The notes under the pieces are model-generated. The model was given only the letters and a program-made list of their open reading frames with translations, made no database searches and had not been told where the DNA came from. This document shows, in pieces, positions 16,287-25,552 of a DNA stretch of 38,708 bases (position 1 is the stretch's first letter; every line of letters starts with the position of its first letter). Origin of the DNA: Chitinophagaceae bacterium (lineage in GTDB: Bacteria; Bacteroidota; Bacteroidia; Chitinophagales; Chitinophagaceae); assembly GCA_019247775.1 (NCBI GenBank), contig JAFBAN010000174.1, positions 1 through 38,708 of the forward strand, given 5' to 3'. A program made the translations under genes and the position numbers.

Positions 16287-19200
16287 TTATCCTCTGGCCT
16301 TGATCAGCTGGATCACTTTGCGCTGTCCGCCCTGAGTGATCTCGGCAAAATAAGAGCCGCTGCTATAGTTGTGTCCGATCTGCAAAGTACTGTTAGAACC
16401 GATCTTCGATTTTGCATCCACTACCCTGCCTGAAGCATCCATTACCCGCAGGTTGATCGGAGTTTCGAACCTGCTCGCGAATTTAAGCGTAAAGTAAGTA
16501 GTGCTTGGATTAGGCAGCACAGTTACTTTCAGGTCTTCTTCAGAAACAGCGCTTGTTTCAGTAGTGATCTTAGAAGTTGTTTCCGCCGTTACACTGCTTT
16601 GTTTGGCAGACTTGCTGTTCAGCACAAGCGGGGCTGCGGTAGCGCAGTCGTAGCTGTTCCAGATCACTGTATTGCCTTTGCTGTCCAGGTCTTCTACTAC
16701 GAACAGACCGGTCATATAGATATTGTCGTTGCAGGAAGATTCGCTGTGCGCTTTATGATCGCAGTCATCATGGTCATGGTATTTGTGCGAGCAGTTCCAT
16801 GAATAGTGCGCTTTGTGATCGCAGGCTTCATGGTCATCATTATCTGCATCCGTTCCATTTACAGTAAGTCTGCCATCAGGCATAATGATATTGGCCACCA
16901 CTTTCACATCAGCTCCTTTAACGGAGAACCTTTCGTTGTTATCGCATTTTTCATCGCCCATGTAGAAAGTTACTTTGTAACTATCCGGGTTAACGACCAC
17001 TTCAGTTCCCACACTTACTCTTGTGCTTACACGTACCGCTGTGTTCGGAGCAAAGCGCACATAGCTGTAAGTATTGTTCTTGATGCCATTATCTATGATC
17101 AGGTTGTCGATGTTCAGCACATTGGCGGCGAACCGGACGCTGGCGCCTTCTTCCAGGCGAATGGTACCGAACGTGTTGCCGGTAAGGGTAACGCTAACAT
17201 TGCGTTTAATGGTCAGACTGTTATAGTTACCATTGAGTATTGCATTGTTGCTGTACGCCGTATAGTTCGGCAGGTATTTGGCGCTGGCGGTGTTATACTG
17301 CATGGTTGGCAGGGTAACGGTAGCAACGCCGTAGATCTGTGAGCTTACGGTGGCGCCCCAGTCTTTGCGGATATCGGTTCCTTTTACAAATGAACCGGGG
17401 CCGGTAACAGAGCTATAAGAACGCAGCCTGATATCCGCTTTAGTGCTCAGTGCGCCGATGCTGCCAGACGCTACTTTATTGTATTTGCCGAGAGAAGCAT
17501 CATCATACACCAGGATGGTATAGCTGCCGGTGAAGTTCTGTTTCTGGAAATTATAGGAAACCGGCGCACTTGTACAGCCATTGGCAGTAACGGTAAGCTG
17601 GTAATTGCCATCGCCATTATTCAGTCCCAGGCTAAGCTGCTGGCCCGCACCCACAGAAGCGCTGCCGTATGTCCAGGAGTAGCTCGCGCCGCTCACGCTG
17701 GAAGCGCCGTTCAGGTACAGCTTGCTGCAGAAATCATCAGCAGATCCGGCTGTTATGCTCGCAACCGGGATGGCGTTGATGGTAACGGTTGTATTGCTGG
17801 TAGCAGTATTGCCTGCTGCATCTTTTACAGTCCATGTGATCGTAGACACACCTGCATTGAACGCACCGCTTGCATTATTGCCAGTGCCGGTACGGCTGGT
17901 AGCGCCAGTGATCGCATAGCTGATGGTAACCGCGCCGCAGTTATCGCTGGCTGCGAGAACCGGGATGGTATAGCTGGTTGCACCTGCGCAGGCTGCCTGG
18001 GCAGGCACCGCCGTTATCACCGGTGCGGTTGCATCGGTAACCGTAACATTGAATGTTCTGATAACGGTGCCGCATGTATTTGAAGCAGTCACTTTCACCA
18101 CAGTAACACCTTTATTGAATACTGCACCGCTTCCGGTACCGGAACCGCTGCCTGTGGTTGCGCCTGTGAAAGTATAAGTTACAGCCGGGGCCGGACTGCC
18201 ACCGCTCACTGAAACAGCATAGGTTACGGCAGCTGAACAACCGCTGGCCGTTGTGCCGGCAGCTACATCATTCTGTGCAGTCAGTACCGGTATTACGCAA
18301 TTAGGATTAACAGTGATGCCTGTAGTTACCGAAGTAGCGCAGCCTGCAGCAGATGTTACCGTGTAAGTGATATTGGCAGTACCAATCGCTGCGCCTGTTA
18401 CCAGGCCGGAAGCGTTTACGGTAGCAACCGAAGTATTGCTGCTGCTCCATACACCACCTGTAGTAGTGTTGGCAAGCTGGGTAGAAGAACCAACTGTAGT
18501 AACTGTTGTTCCGGTAATAGCCGGTACTACAGGGTAAGCTTTGATGGTAACACTGGAAACAGCCGAAGAAGCACTGCAACCGCTTGGGCCGGTAACAGTT
18601 ACCGTATAATTTCCGCTGGCAGTTACGGTGATCGTTGAAGCTGTAGAGCCATTGCTCCAAAGCAGGTTACCGCTTGCATTGGTCGATAATACCGAGTTAC
18701 CGCAATTGTCAACCACGGAAATAACCGGTGTGGCCGGAACAGCTTTCGGTGCAGCCACTGCAGATCCTGCGGTGCTGGTACAGCCGTTCACAGTTTGTTT
18801 TACACTATAGGTACCGTTACTGGAAACGGTGATGGATGAACTGGTTGCGCCGGTATTCCATAACAGGCTGCCTGCAGCATTGGTAGACAGTGTTGAGCTG
18901 CCGCAATTATCAACAACAGTCACAACCGGCGCTGATGGTATCTGGATCGGTGCAGCAACAGCAGAACCTGCCGCGCTGGTGCATCCATTAACGGTCTGTG
19001 TTACCGTATAAGTAGCATTGTTATTAACTGTGATGGCAGCAGCGGTTGAGCCGTTGCTCCACAGCAGGCTGCCTGCAGCATTTGTAGATAAAGTAGACGA
19101 GCCGCAGTTATTGACAACTGTTACAACAGGCGCAGCCGGTATCGCTTTCGGAGCCGCTGTTGCAGAACCTGCAGCGCTTGTGCAGCCATTAACGGTTTGT

Positions 19201-22200
19201 GTTGCCGTATAAGCACCGGCATTGGAAACAGTGATCGAAGATCCGGTAGCGCCAGTGCTCCATACCAGGTTGGTACCGGATGCAGTCAGCGTAGATGTTC
19301 CGCAATTGTCAACCACAGTTACAACAGGTGCGGCCGGGAACCCTTTCGGAGCAGCATTGGCCGAACCCGCGGGGCTGGTACATCCGTTCACGGTCTGTGT
19401 TACGGTGTACGTGCCTGCATTGGCAACAGTGATGGAAGCCGTAGTAGCGCCGGTGCTCCAGAGCAGGTTGCCGGCGGCATTGGTAGACAAAGTTGTATTT
19501 GCACAATTATTTGTAACAGTAACCACAGGAGCCGATGGGATGGCAACCGGGGCAGCCACACCAGAGCCCGCAGCGCTGGTACAGCCATTCACGGTCTGTG
19601 TTACCGTATAAGTAGCATTATTATTGACAGTGATCGAAGAAGCGGTTGAACCATTGCTCCACAGCAGGCTGCCTGCAGCATTAGTAGACAAGGTTGAAGC
19701 ACCGCAGTTATTGCTAACGGTAACTACCGGTGCTGCCGGAATCGCTTTCGGAGCGGCAGTGCCCGAACCAGCGGCGCTGGTGCAGCCATTCTGGGTCTGG
19801 GTTACGGTATAAGAACCTGCACCTGCTACAGTGATGGAAGCAGTAGTGGCGCCGGTGCTCCATACCAGGCTGCCCGCAGCATTGGTAGACAGTGTTGAAC
19901 TGCCGCAATTATCAGCTACGGTTACTACAGGCGCTGAAGGTGTGGCGCGAACAGTAACCGTTGCAGAAGCCGTGGCACCGCATGCATTGGTGTAAATGAT
20001 CGCTACAGAACCGCCGGCCACGCCGGTTACCATACCTGCTGCATCTACCGTTGCGATGGAGCGGTCAGCGCTGCTCCAGCTGCCGCCTGTTGAAGCAGTG
20101 CTCAGTTGTGTAGTGCTGCCGGAACAAACTGTTGTTGTACCGGTGATCGGCGCTACAAGGGTTGGGCTAACGGTGATCGTAAATGTTCCGGTAGTTATGT
20201 TGCCAGAAGTATCTGCTGCCGTAACGGTTACAGTTGTTGTTCCTACAGGGAATACAGTGCCCGGATCCTGGCTATAAGTGATGGTAACAGGAGCCTTTGA
20301 ATTATCGGTAGCAGTTGCTGCGAAATTCGCAACAGCGCCGCACACCGCAGCATTGCCAGACAGGTTCATGTTTGCAGGAACGGTCAGTACCGGCGGTATC
20401 ACATCGCGGCCTATGACAACGATCACCTGCTGATCCTGGTAAGTGATATTACCATTGTGATCATCATATTTCCAGGTAATGGTGAAAACACCCTGGTCGA
20501 GATAATTCAGCGGGCTTACGGTAGTTGCAGTAACCAGGCCCGCACAGTTATCGAGTGCTGTCGGGAATTCGGTTACAGTAGCCGGTGTTACGAGATTGAG
20601 TGTTGGCAGCTGCGCAACTGTAGGCTGCGGCGCCAGGTTATCCTGAACAGTGATCACGATCGGCTCAGAAACCAGCACATCTTTCGGCGTGGTTACGCTG
20701 ATCGTATAGTTGCCAGACTGGGTAGCAACATATGCATTGGAAGTAGCGCCGTTGATAGCCACGTTATTCAGGAACCACTGATAAGCCGAGCCTTCATTGG
20801 AAGAAGACAGGGTTACGGAACCTGAAGGACAGAATGTGGTAGGTCCGTCTGCATTGATCGGAGCCAGTGCAGATACGGAGAGCCTTGTACTTGCTGTTAC
20901 AACGCAATTAACAAAAGGAGCTGTTACGGTATAAGTACCTGACTGGGCAGGCTGTACATTAGTGATAGTGGGGTTCTGTAATGCAGAACTGAATCCATTA
21001 GGGCCATCCCATGTATAGCTGAATCCGCCGCTGGCGAATAATTTGATGGTGCTGCCGATACCGAAGATAGAGCCATTGGATGCTGCAGTAACCGGCGGAA
21101 GTGAGAACACCGCGCAGGTACCATTGATCTTGAAATCAGACCAGTTGGATGACAATCCGTCCAGCGCAAAATTTTCCAGGCTGCCATTGTTCGCATTGCC
21201 GCTGGCATCGATTACCGTATTGATGCCTGTGTTAGGCGCATTTACAAAACCCTGGTTGTATTTAAAGTAAGCTACCAGTCCGTTCTGCTGGGTAACATCG
21301 AGTTCGCAATTCTTGTTGTTGATGATCTCGCACTGGTTCAAAGCCCTGTTCCAGATCCTTGTTTCTTCTACTGAACCTTCGAAATATTCGTTGAAGCCTT
21401 CCTGCTGACCAAGCATCAGGTCATTACCGTTAACGGTGATGTCGCCTTCTACTTCCTTGGAAGCGCTCAGTACGCCGTCGAGGTAGATCCTCATGAAATA
21501 TCCATCATAGGTTGCCGCAACATGGTGCCATTCGTTGATGGCAGGATAAGGAGCCGACAGTTTCTGCCATGCGCCATTCAGGTGCAGGTAAAATACATAA
21601 GAACCCCATGCATCATCCGTTCTCGGGAAGATATACCCGGAGTTAACGCTGTTGGTAGATTTACCCACTACATCCTGTACCTGGCGCGTGTTGTTGGTAG
21701 GATAGATCCATGACTCCAGTGTAATGGCGGAAGTAATGTTCAATGAATTATTGGCAGGGATCCGAACCTGGTCATTCACCCCGTCAAAACGAAGTGTTCC
21801 CGCTTTATAAGCAACGGTAAGCTTGGTGCTCGCTACCGCAGTACAGCCATTGTTGGTAACAGTTACTGAATAGTTTCCTGTGCGATCGGTAGTGCTGTTC
21901 GGAATGGTCGGATTCTGCAGGGTTGAAGTAAAGCCCTGCGGACCTGTCCATGCCCAGGCGCTGCCATCAGAAGCGAACAGTTGAACTGTGCTGCCCACTT
22001 CGATCACCGGACCATTGCTGGTAGCCGTGGCGCTCGATGCTACATAAGGAGAGCAGGATGAATTATTCACATTACCGCCGGTTGTCCAGTTGGAACCCGC
22101 AGCTCCTGTAAGTGAGAAGTTCTGAAGTGTACCGTTATTATGATTCACGCTCGAATCGGCCAGTACTGTGTAAGCGCTGTTGTCAACATCAACAAGGCCC

Positions 22201-23840
22201 TGGTTGAAGCGGTAGTATCCAACAAGTCCGTTGATGCCGGCAATACCATTGTTATCTCCGTTCAGTTCGCAGTTCTGGTTGTGCTGGATCTCACACTGGG
22301 TAAGCGCACGGTTCCAGAAACGAAGTTCATCAAGTCCGCCTTTGTAGAATTCCTGGTTATAACCGTCCTGCTGACCGATACTGATATCGTTGCTGTTAAT
22401 AGTTATGGTACCGGGAGCCGAGAGACTGCCCACCAGGTTTCCGTTCATATATATTCTCATGAAGAAGCCGTCGTAAGTGGCCGCAACATGGGTCCAGTTG
22501 TTCAGGCTTGCGAACGGGGCCGATACTACTTTCCACTGACCGTTAACCGCCAGCCAGAAAGAGAAAGACTGCCAGCCATCGTCGGTACGTGGGAATACAT
22601 AACTGTTGTTCTGGTTAAAAGTGGATTTGGCAACCACGTTCTGTACCAATGGCAGGTTACTGGTAGGCTTCACCCACATCTCAAGCGACATGGCATTTGG
22701 AGAATTGAAAGGCGCGGCGTTCGGGATCCTGATCACGTCGTTCCGTCCGTCGAAATCAAGTGATTTTGCGCGATCTGCCACAATGATAGAAACACTCGCA
22801 TTTGCAGAACAGCCGTTCTTGGTTGCAGTAACCGTATAAGTACCTGAAGCATTCTGACCAACGCCGGGAATAACAGGATTTTGTAAAGTAGAAGTGAATC
22901 CGTTGGGGCCTGTCCAGGAATAAGTGTCACCGCCGCTCGCGGTAAGTTCGATATCTGAACCGATAGCAAGCGAGGTAGCAACCGCTCCCGCAACAGCGTT
23001 AACCGGTGTGAATACGCCGCAATTGCCGCTCACGGTTCCGTCTGTCCAGTTAGAGGTAAGTCCTGAAAGCAAAAATCCGAGCAATGTACCATTGTTCGCA
23101 TTCGTTGTTTCATCGAGCACCGGTGAAAGCAGGTTGACCAGGTTTACAAAGCCCTGATTGAATTTATAATAAGCTGCAAGACCTGTTTGTGAAGAAGCGG
23201 TCAATTCGCAGCTCATGGTGCTGGAGATCTCGCAGCCAGACAGCGCGCGGTTCCAGATGCGGATATCATCGAGTTTGCCCTGGTAGTATTCGTCGGTGTA
23301 ACCGGTCTGACCGCCGATGATCAGCGGGTTATTGTTAACAGTAATGGTGCCTGCTTTGGCCTGAGAGCCGGCGAGCACACCATCAATGTAGATACGCATA
23401 AAAAAACCATCATAGGTTGCCGCCAGATGGTGCCATTGATTTCTTTTTGAGTTACTGCTTCCGCTATAGGTAACTTTCAGTGTCTGCCATCCCTGGCCGT
23501 TCAGGTTCAGCAGAAATTCTACTGTTCTCCAGCCATCGGATGTTCTTGGGAAAATATAAGAGTTGTTTACAGCCGAAGAAGATTTACAGATAACATCCTG
23601 CGTGCCGGAGATCTTGGAATAGTTGATCCAGGCTTCGATAGTAATGTTTGAGCTGATATTGAGAGAAGGATTTGCAGGAACCTGCACGCGATCGTCCACA
23701 CCATCAAAATGAAGGGCGGTGGCGGGAGTCTGGGCAGTTGCATTGCCGAAATAAAAAATGCTGCTCAGGAAAACAAGAGCCAGTTTTTTTGGTACGGATG
23801 CCGATGCAGTTTTAATCCTTGCGTAAAACTTCAAATCCAT
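16287..23840 (-). CDS. Giant multidomain T9SS-secreted surface protein (LamG, Ig-like, HYR)
   Basis: A 2517-residue exported protein. The signal peptide has a long n-region, a hydrophobic core about 19-31 and a likely cut near ATAQ. Three LamG/concanavalin-like domains follow (about 42-200, 359-545, 682-850), each with the xxFDGxxDxVRIP start and the WHHxAATYDGxFMRIYxDG core. Each is followed by an Ig/PKD-like module with WTGPNGFTS. Next come HYR modules (about 1070-1228), a Big_2-like domain (about 1229-1300), seven tandem 66-68-residue Ig-like repeats (about 1301-1768), more Big_2/HYR modules (to about 2010), a beta-rich probable solenoid (about 2090-2330), a Cys/His/Asp decapeptide repeat (2333-2372) and a T9SS type A sorting domain (about 2430-2517). 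Likely a surface adhesin or glycan-binding protein; the role is inferred from architecture. Confidence 0.9.
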   Translation of the reverse strand: MDLKFYARIKTASASVPKKLALVFLSSIFYFGNATAQTPATALHFDGVDDRVQVPANPSLNISSNITIEAWINYSKISGTQDVICKSSSAVNNSYIFPRTSDGWRTVEFLLNLNGQGWQTLKVTYSGSSNSKRNQWHHLAATYDGFFMRIYIDGVLAGSQAKAGTITVNNNPLIIGGQTGYTDEYYQGKLDDIRIWNRALSGCEISSTMSCELTASSQTGLAAYYKFNQGFVNLVNLLSPVLDETTNANNGTLLGFLLSGLTSNWTDGTVSGNCGVFTPVNAVAGAVATSLAIGSDIELTASGGDTYSWTGPNGFTSTLQNPVIPGVGQNASGTYTVTATKNGCSANASVSIIVADRAKSLDFDGRNDVIRIPNAAPFNSPNAMSLEMWVKPTSNLPLVQNVVAKSTFNQNNSYVFPRTDDGWQSFSFWLAVNGQWKVVSAPFASLNNWTHVAATYDGFFMRIYMNGNLVGSLSAPGTITINSNDISIGQQDGYNQEFYKGGLDELRFWNRALTQCEIQHNQNCELNGDNNGIAGINGLVGYYRFNQGLVDVDNSAYTVLADSSVNHNNGTLQNFSLTGAAGSNWTTGGNVNNSSCSPYVASSATATSNGPVIEVGSTVQLFASDGSAWAWTGPQGFTSTLQNPTIPNSTTDRTGNYSVTVTNNGCTAVASTKLTVAYKAGTLRFDGVNDQVRIPANNSLNITSAITLESWIYPTNNTRQVQDVVGKSTNSVNSGYIFPRTDDAWGSYVFYLHLNGAWQKLSAPYPAINEWHHVAATYDGYFMRIYLDGVLSASKEVEGDITVNGNDLMLGQQEGFNEYFEGSVEETRIWNRALNQCEIINNKNCELDVTQQNGLVAYFKYNQGFVNAPNTGINTVIDASGNANNGSLENFALDGLSSNWSDFKINGTCAVFSLPPVTAASNGSIFGIGSTIKLFASGGFSYTWDGPNGFSSALQNPTITNVQPAQSGTYTVTAPFVNCVVTASTRLSVSALAPINADGPTTFCPSGSVTLSSSNEGSAYQWFLNNVAINGATSNAYVATQSGNYTISVTTPKDVLVSEPIVITVQDNLAPQPTVAQLPTLNLVTPATVTEFPTALDNCAGLVTATTVSPLNYLDQGVFTITWKYDDHNGNITYQDQQVIVVIGRDVIPPVLTVPANMNLSGNAAVCGAVANFAATATDNSKAPVTITYSQDPGTVFPVGTTTVTVTAADTSGNITTGTFTITVSPTLVAPITGTTTVCSGSTTQLSTASTGGSWSSADRSIATVDAAGMVTGVAGGSVAIIYTNACGATASATVTVRATPSAPVVTVADNCGSSTLSTNAAGSLVWSTGATTASITVAGAGSYTVTQTQNGCTSAAGSGTAAPKAIPAAPVVTVSNNCGASTLSTNAAGSLLWSNGSTASSITVNNNATYTVTQTVNGCTSAAGSGVAAPVAIPSAPVVTVTNNCANTTLSTNAAGNLLWSTGATTASITVANAGTYTVTQTVNGCTSPAGSANAAPKGFPAAPVVTVVDNCGTSTLTASGTNLVWSTGATGSSITVSNAGAYTATQTVNGCTSAAGSATAAPKAIPAAPVVTVVNNCGSSTLSTNAAGSLLWSNGSTAAAITVNNNATYTVTQTVNGCTSAAGSAVAAPIQIPSAPVVTVVDNCGSSTLSTNAAGSLLWNTGATSSSITVSSNGTYSVKQTVNGCTSTAGSAVAAPKAVPATPVISVVDNCGNSVLSTNASGNLLWSNGSTASTITVTASGNYTVTVTGPSGCSASSAVSSVTIKAYPVVPAITGTTVTTVGSSTQLANTTTGGVWSSSNTSVATVNASGLVTGAAIGTANITYTVTSAAGCATSVTTGITVNPNCVIPVLTAQNDVAAGTTASGCSAAVTYAVSVSGGSPAPAVTYTFTGATTGSGSGTGSGAVFNKGVTVVKVTASNTCGTVIRTFNVTVTDATAPVITAVPAQAACAGATSYTIPVLAASDNCGAVTISYAITGATSRTGTGNNASGAFNAGVSTITWTVKDAAGNTATSNTTVTINAIPVASITAGSADDFCSKLYLNGASSVSGASYSWTYGSASVGAGQQLSLGLNNGDGNYQLTVTANGCTSAPVSYNFQKQNFTGSYTILVYDDASLGKYNKVASGSIGALSTKADIRLRSYSSVTGPGSFVKGTDIRKDWGATVSSQIYGVATVTLPTMQYNTASAKYLPNYTAYSNNAILNGNYNSLTIKRNVSVTLTGNTFGTIRLEEGASVRFAANVLNIDNLIIDNGIKNNTYSYVRFAPNTAVRVSTRVSVGTEVVVNPDSYKVTFYMGDEKCDNNERFSVKGADVKVVANIIMPDGRLTVNGTDADNDDHEACDHKAHYSWNCSHKYHDHDDCDHKAHSESSCNDNIYMTGLFVVEDLDSKGNTVIWNSYDCATAAPLVLNSKSAKQSSVTAETTSKITTETSAVSEEDLKVTVLPNPSTTYFTLKFASRFETPINLRVMDASGRVVDAKSKIGSNSTLQIGHNYSSGSYFAEITQGGQRKVIQLIKARG
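16731..16823 (-). repeat. Decapeptide CxHKxH repeat inside the giant protein
   Basis: Residues 2340-2370 carry Cys at exactly 2340, 2350, 2360 and 2370. The units read CDHKAHYSWN, CSHKYHDHDD and CDHKAHSESS, then Cys-Asn-Asp. An acidic/His stretch (DNDDHEA) precedes. The 30-bp period is visible in the DNA as repeated gcttt(a/g)tgatcgca blocks. The Cys/His/Asp density suggests a metal-binding insert (inference). Confidence 0.75.
18536..19945 (-). repeat. Seven tandem ~201-bp repeats encoding Ig-like modules
   Basis: Seven in-frame copies of a 66-68-residue unit, with boundaries approximate. The pattern is APVVTV, NNCG or DNCG, STLSTNAAG, LLWS(N/T)G, ITV, YTVTQTVNGC, AAGS, APKAIP. Each has two Cys residues, about positions 11 and 52. 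Copies 1-3 and 4-6 look like a duplicated triplet: copies 2 and 5 share WSNGSTA and ITVNNNATYTV, and copies 1 and 4 both end in APKAIP. The array is inside the giant gene. Confidence 0.85.
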
Positions 23841-23995
23841 GTTGTTCCTAAAAATTGAAATCAGTTTTGCTGCGTCTTTTTTACAGTCAGTTCAACTGAA
23901 AGATTTCAAAAAATTGAATCGTTTAACGTAGGAGGATGAATCTTCGAACTATAATCAGCTACAAGATCGTTGACAACTTTGTAAAGATTATACTA

Positions 23996-24024
23996 CAAAT
24001 GTAATGAAATCCCTAGTAGCGCAA
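23996..24024 (-). promoter_or_regulatory. Bacteroidota-type promoter of the giant surface-protein gene
   Basis: On the minus strand a -7 box TACATTTG (24003 down to 23996) matches TAnnTTTG exactly. An 18-bp spacer separates it from TTG (24024-24022), which lies in a GTTTTG context and matches the -33 element. The predicted transcript would have a leader of about 150 nt before the ATG at 23840. Confidence 0.65.
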
Positions 24025-24522
24025 AACTTTTTTTAACATTTTTGAAGAAAAAGATATTCACATTTTAATTGCTTTTTAATAATGCTGAGGTCGCGCTTAT
24101 AGCTGGGTCATCATGGTAAAATCGGCCGACATTGAACCAGATTAAGGAGGAGGTTTGACATTAACTATTTGAAAATCATATGAATGCAGCCAGAACCGTT
24201 CTTCAGGCCCAACTCTGGTACATGTGCCGGCGCCCTATCCCCTGCGGTTTTTGCCCCGGGGAAATCCGTACAGAACACCCGTGGAAAACCCTTTCAGGTG
24301 GTAGACTATTCGACCGGGTAGTGTAGTAAAAGGCAATACGGAAGCCGGTTTTCCGTTGGTCAATTTCCGTACTTACCTTAATTATATGTTTGCAAGACAT
24401 CCCATCGATCCATATCATAATGACACAAGGCTGACACTGCGGCTTATCTGCAACGCTTACCTCAGTTTGATTTAGAATTTTAATTATCCGGGGTTTGCTT
24501 TATTTTCGCGCACTCAGAAAAA
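24025..24522. other. Non-coding region between the giant gene promoter and tRNA-Cys
   Basis: About 500 bp with no convincing gene. It holds an A/T-rich stretch near 24030-24085 and short frames on both strands without recognisable protein character. The tRNA promoter should lie at its right end: TATTTTCG at 24501-24508 is one mismatch from TAnnTTTG, but no TTG is found at the expected distance. Confidence 0.4.
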
Positions 24523-24593
24523 GGTCCTGTGGCCGAGCGGTTAGGCAGAGCTCTGCAAAAGCTTCCACACCAGTTCGATTCTGGTCGGGACCT
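24523..24593 (+). tRNA. tRNA-Cys (anticodon GCA)
   Basis: A 71-nt cloverleaf folds fully. Acceptor stem is GGTCCTG (24523-24529) with CGGGACC (24586-24592, one T-G pair). D arm is GCC/GGC with a GAGCGGTTA loop. Anticodon stem is GAGCT/AGCTT with loop CTGCAAA, so the anticodon GCA is at 24555-24557. The variable loop has 4 nt. The T arm is ACCAG/CTGGT with loop TTCGATT. Discriminator T24593 is the identity base expected for tRNA-Cys. CCA is not encoded. Confidence 0.96.
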
Positions 24594-24598
24594 CGAAC

Positions 24599-24633
24599 AC
24601 AGGGATCGTACACAGTTACGATCCCTGTTCTTT
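24599..24633 (+). terminator. Rho-independent terminator after tRNA-Cys
   Basis: A perfect 12-bp stem (24599-24610 with 24617-24628, arms ACAGGGATCGTA and TACGATCCCTGT) closes a 6-nt loop and is followed by TCTTTTAT. It lies 5 bp beyond the tRNA end, so the tRNA is a single-gene unit. Confidence 0.92.
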
Positions 24634-24640
24634 TATCGGC

Positions 24641-24656
24641 TTTTAGGTAAGTTTGC
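24641..24656 (+). promoter_or_regulatory. TAnnTTTG promoter-like box before the nucleoside phosphorylase gene
   Basis: TAAGTTTG (24648-24655) matches the -7 consensus of Bacteroidota housekeeping promoters and sits 16 bp before the ATG. The wider string TTTTAGGTAAGTTTGC is almost repeated upstream of the YfhO-type gene. No TTG is present at the expected -33 position, so the assignment is moderate. Confidence 0.45.
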
Positions 24657-24671
24657 AACCAATAAAAACCA

Positions 24672-25550
24672 ATGACAAGAATTGCTGAAAGTGAACTGAT
24701 CATCAACGAACGCGGCGCGGTGTACCACCTCGATCTCAGGCCCGAAGAACTGGCGCATACCATTATTACCGTAGGAGACCCCGACCGGGTTGGCGAAGTA
24801 AGCAAGCATTTCGATTCGGTCGAACTCAAACGCAGCCATCGCGAATTTGTGACCCATACCGGTTTTCTGGGAAGGAAAAGGGTGTCGGTTGTCTCAACCG
24901 GCATCGGCACAGACAATATAGACATTGTGCTGAACGAACTGGATGCACTTGTCAATATCGATTTTACCAGCCGCACGGTAAAGCCGCAGCTAACGCAGCT
25001 GACAATTATCCGGGTAGGAACTTCCGGCGCTTTGCAGGCAGATATCCCGGTTGACAGTTTTGTGGCCAGCACCTTTGGCCTTGGCATTGATAACCTGCTT
25101 AATTTTTACCGGCAGCAGAATAATGACAGCGAGCAGCAGGTACTGCAGGCTTTTGTGACCCATACCCAAATGGACAGCCGTTTTGCAGCGCCCTATATCG
25201 CATCGGCAGGCGCCGCTGTGCTCAAACATTTTGTGGAGGGCTTCCATCATGGTATCACCGTTACCTGTCCCGGATTTTATGGCCCGCAGGGCCGGGTGCT
25301 GCGTTTGCCGGTCGTAAACCACGAACTGGTAGATCAGTTGACGGCTTTCAGCTTTGGTAACCACCGTATCACTAATTTTGAGATGGAAACCAGTGGTATT
25401 TACGGGCTTGGCAAATTGCTCGGCCATCATTGTCTTAGCCTGAGCGCTATCGTAGCCAACAGGGTGCAGCGCGAATTCAGCCAAGACAGTGCAGCCGCCA
25501 TCGAAACGCTGATCCGTAAAACACTGGGTATAGTCGAAAATATCGCATAG
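24672..25550 (+). CDS. Nucleoside phosphorylase (uridine/purine nucleoside phosphorylase family)
   Basis: A 292-residue cytoplasmic enzyme of the PNP_UDP_1 family, which splits nucleosides with phosphate to base and ribose-1-phosphate (salvage). Family marks are GDPDRV (about 36-41, phosphate site), STGIGTDNIDIVLNEL (about 75-90), the glycine-rich RVGTSGALQ (about 117) and NFEMETSGIYGL (about 235-246), the ribose-binding Glu-Met-Glu motif. Substrate cannot be fixed from sequence alone; uridine is a reasonable guess. It is followed by dapF after only 2 bp, so the two are probably co-transcribed, although their pathways differ. Confidence 0.9.
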   Translation: MTRIAESELIINERGAVYHLDLRPEELAHTIITVGDPDRVGEVSKHFDSVELKRSHREFVTHTGFLGRKRVSVVSTGIGTDNIDIVLNELDALVNIDFTSRTVKPQLTQLTIIRVGTSGALQADIPVDSFVASTFGLGIDNLLNFYRQQNNDSEQQVLQAFVTHTQMDSRFAAPYIASAGAAVLKHFVEGFHHGITVTCPGFYGPQGRVLRLPVVNHELVDQLTAFSFGNHRITNFEMETSGIYGLGKLLGHHCLSLSAIVANRVQREFSQDSAAAIETLIRKTLGIVENIA

Positions 25551-25552
25551 GA

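Noticed and set aside
18628..19812. Series of similar plus-strand frames opposite the repeat array of the giant gene
   Set aside because: Their similarity comes from the repeats on the coding strand; they are reverse-frame translations of the Ig-like units.
18536..19945. Regular repeat array considered as a CRISPR
   Set aside because: The unit is about 201 bp, in frame, similar along its whole length and encodes a protein module; there are no unique spacers.
24180..24326. 48-codon open frame with a Cys-Gly-Phe-Cys motif between the giant gene and tRNA-Cys
   Set aside because: Short, no family match that I recognise; the AAGGAGG-like string at 24144 is about 30 bp from the ATG, too far to act as a ribosome site.
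24203..24418. 71-codon minus-strand frame before the tRNA
   Set aside because: No protein character and no supporting signals.
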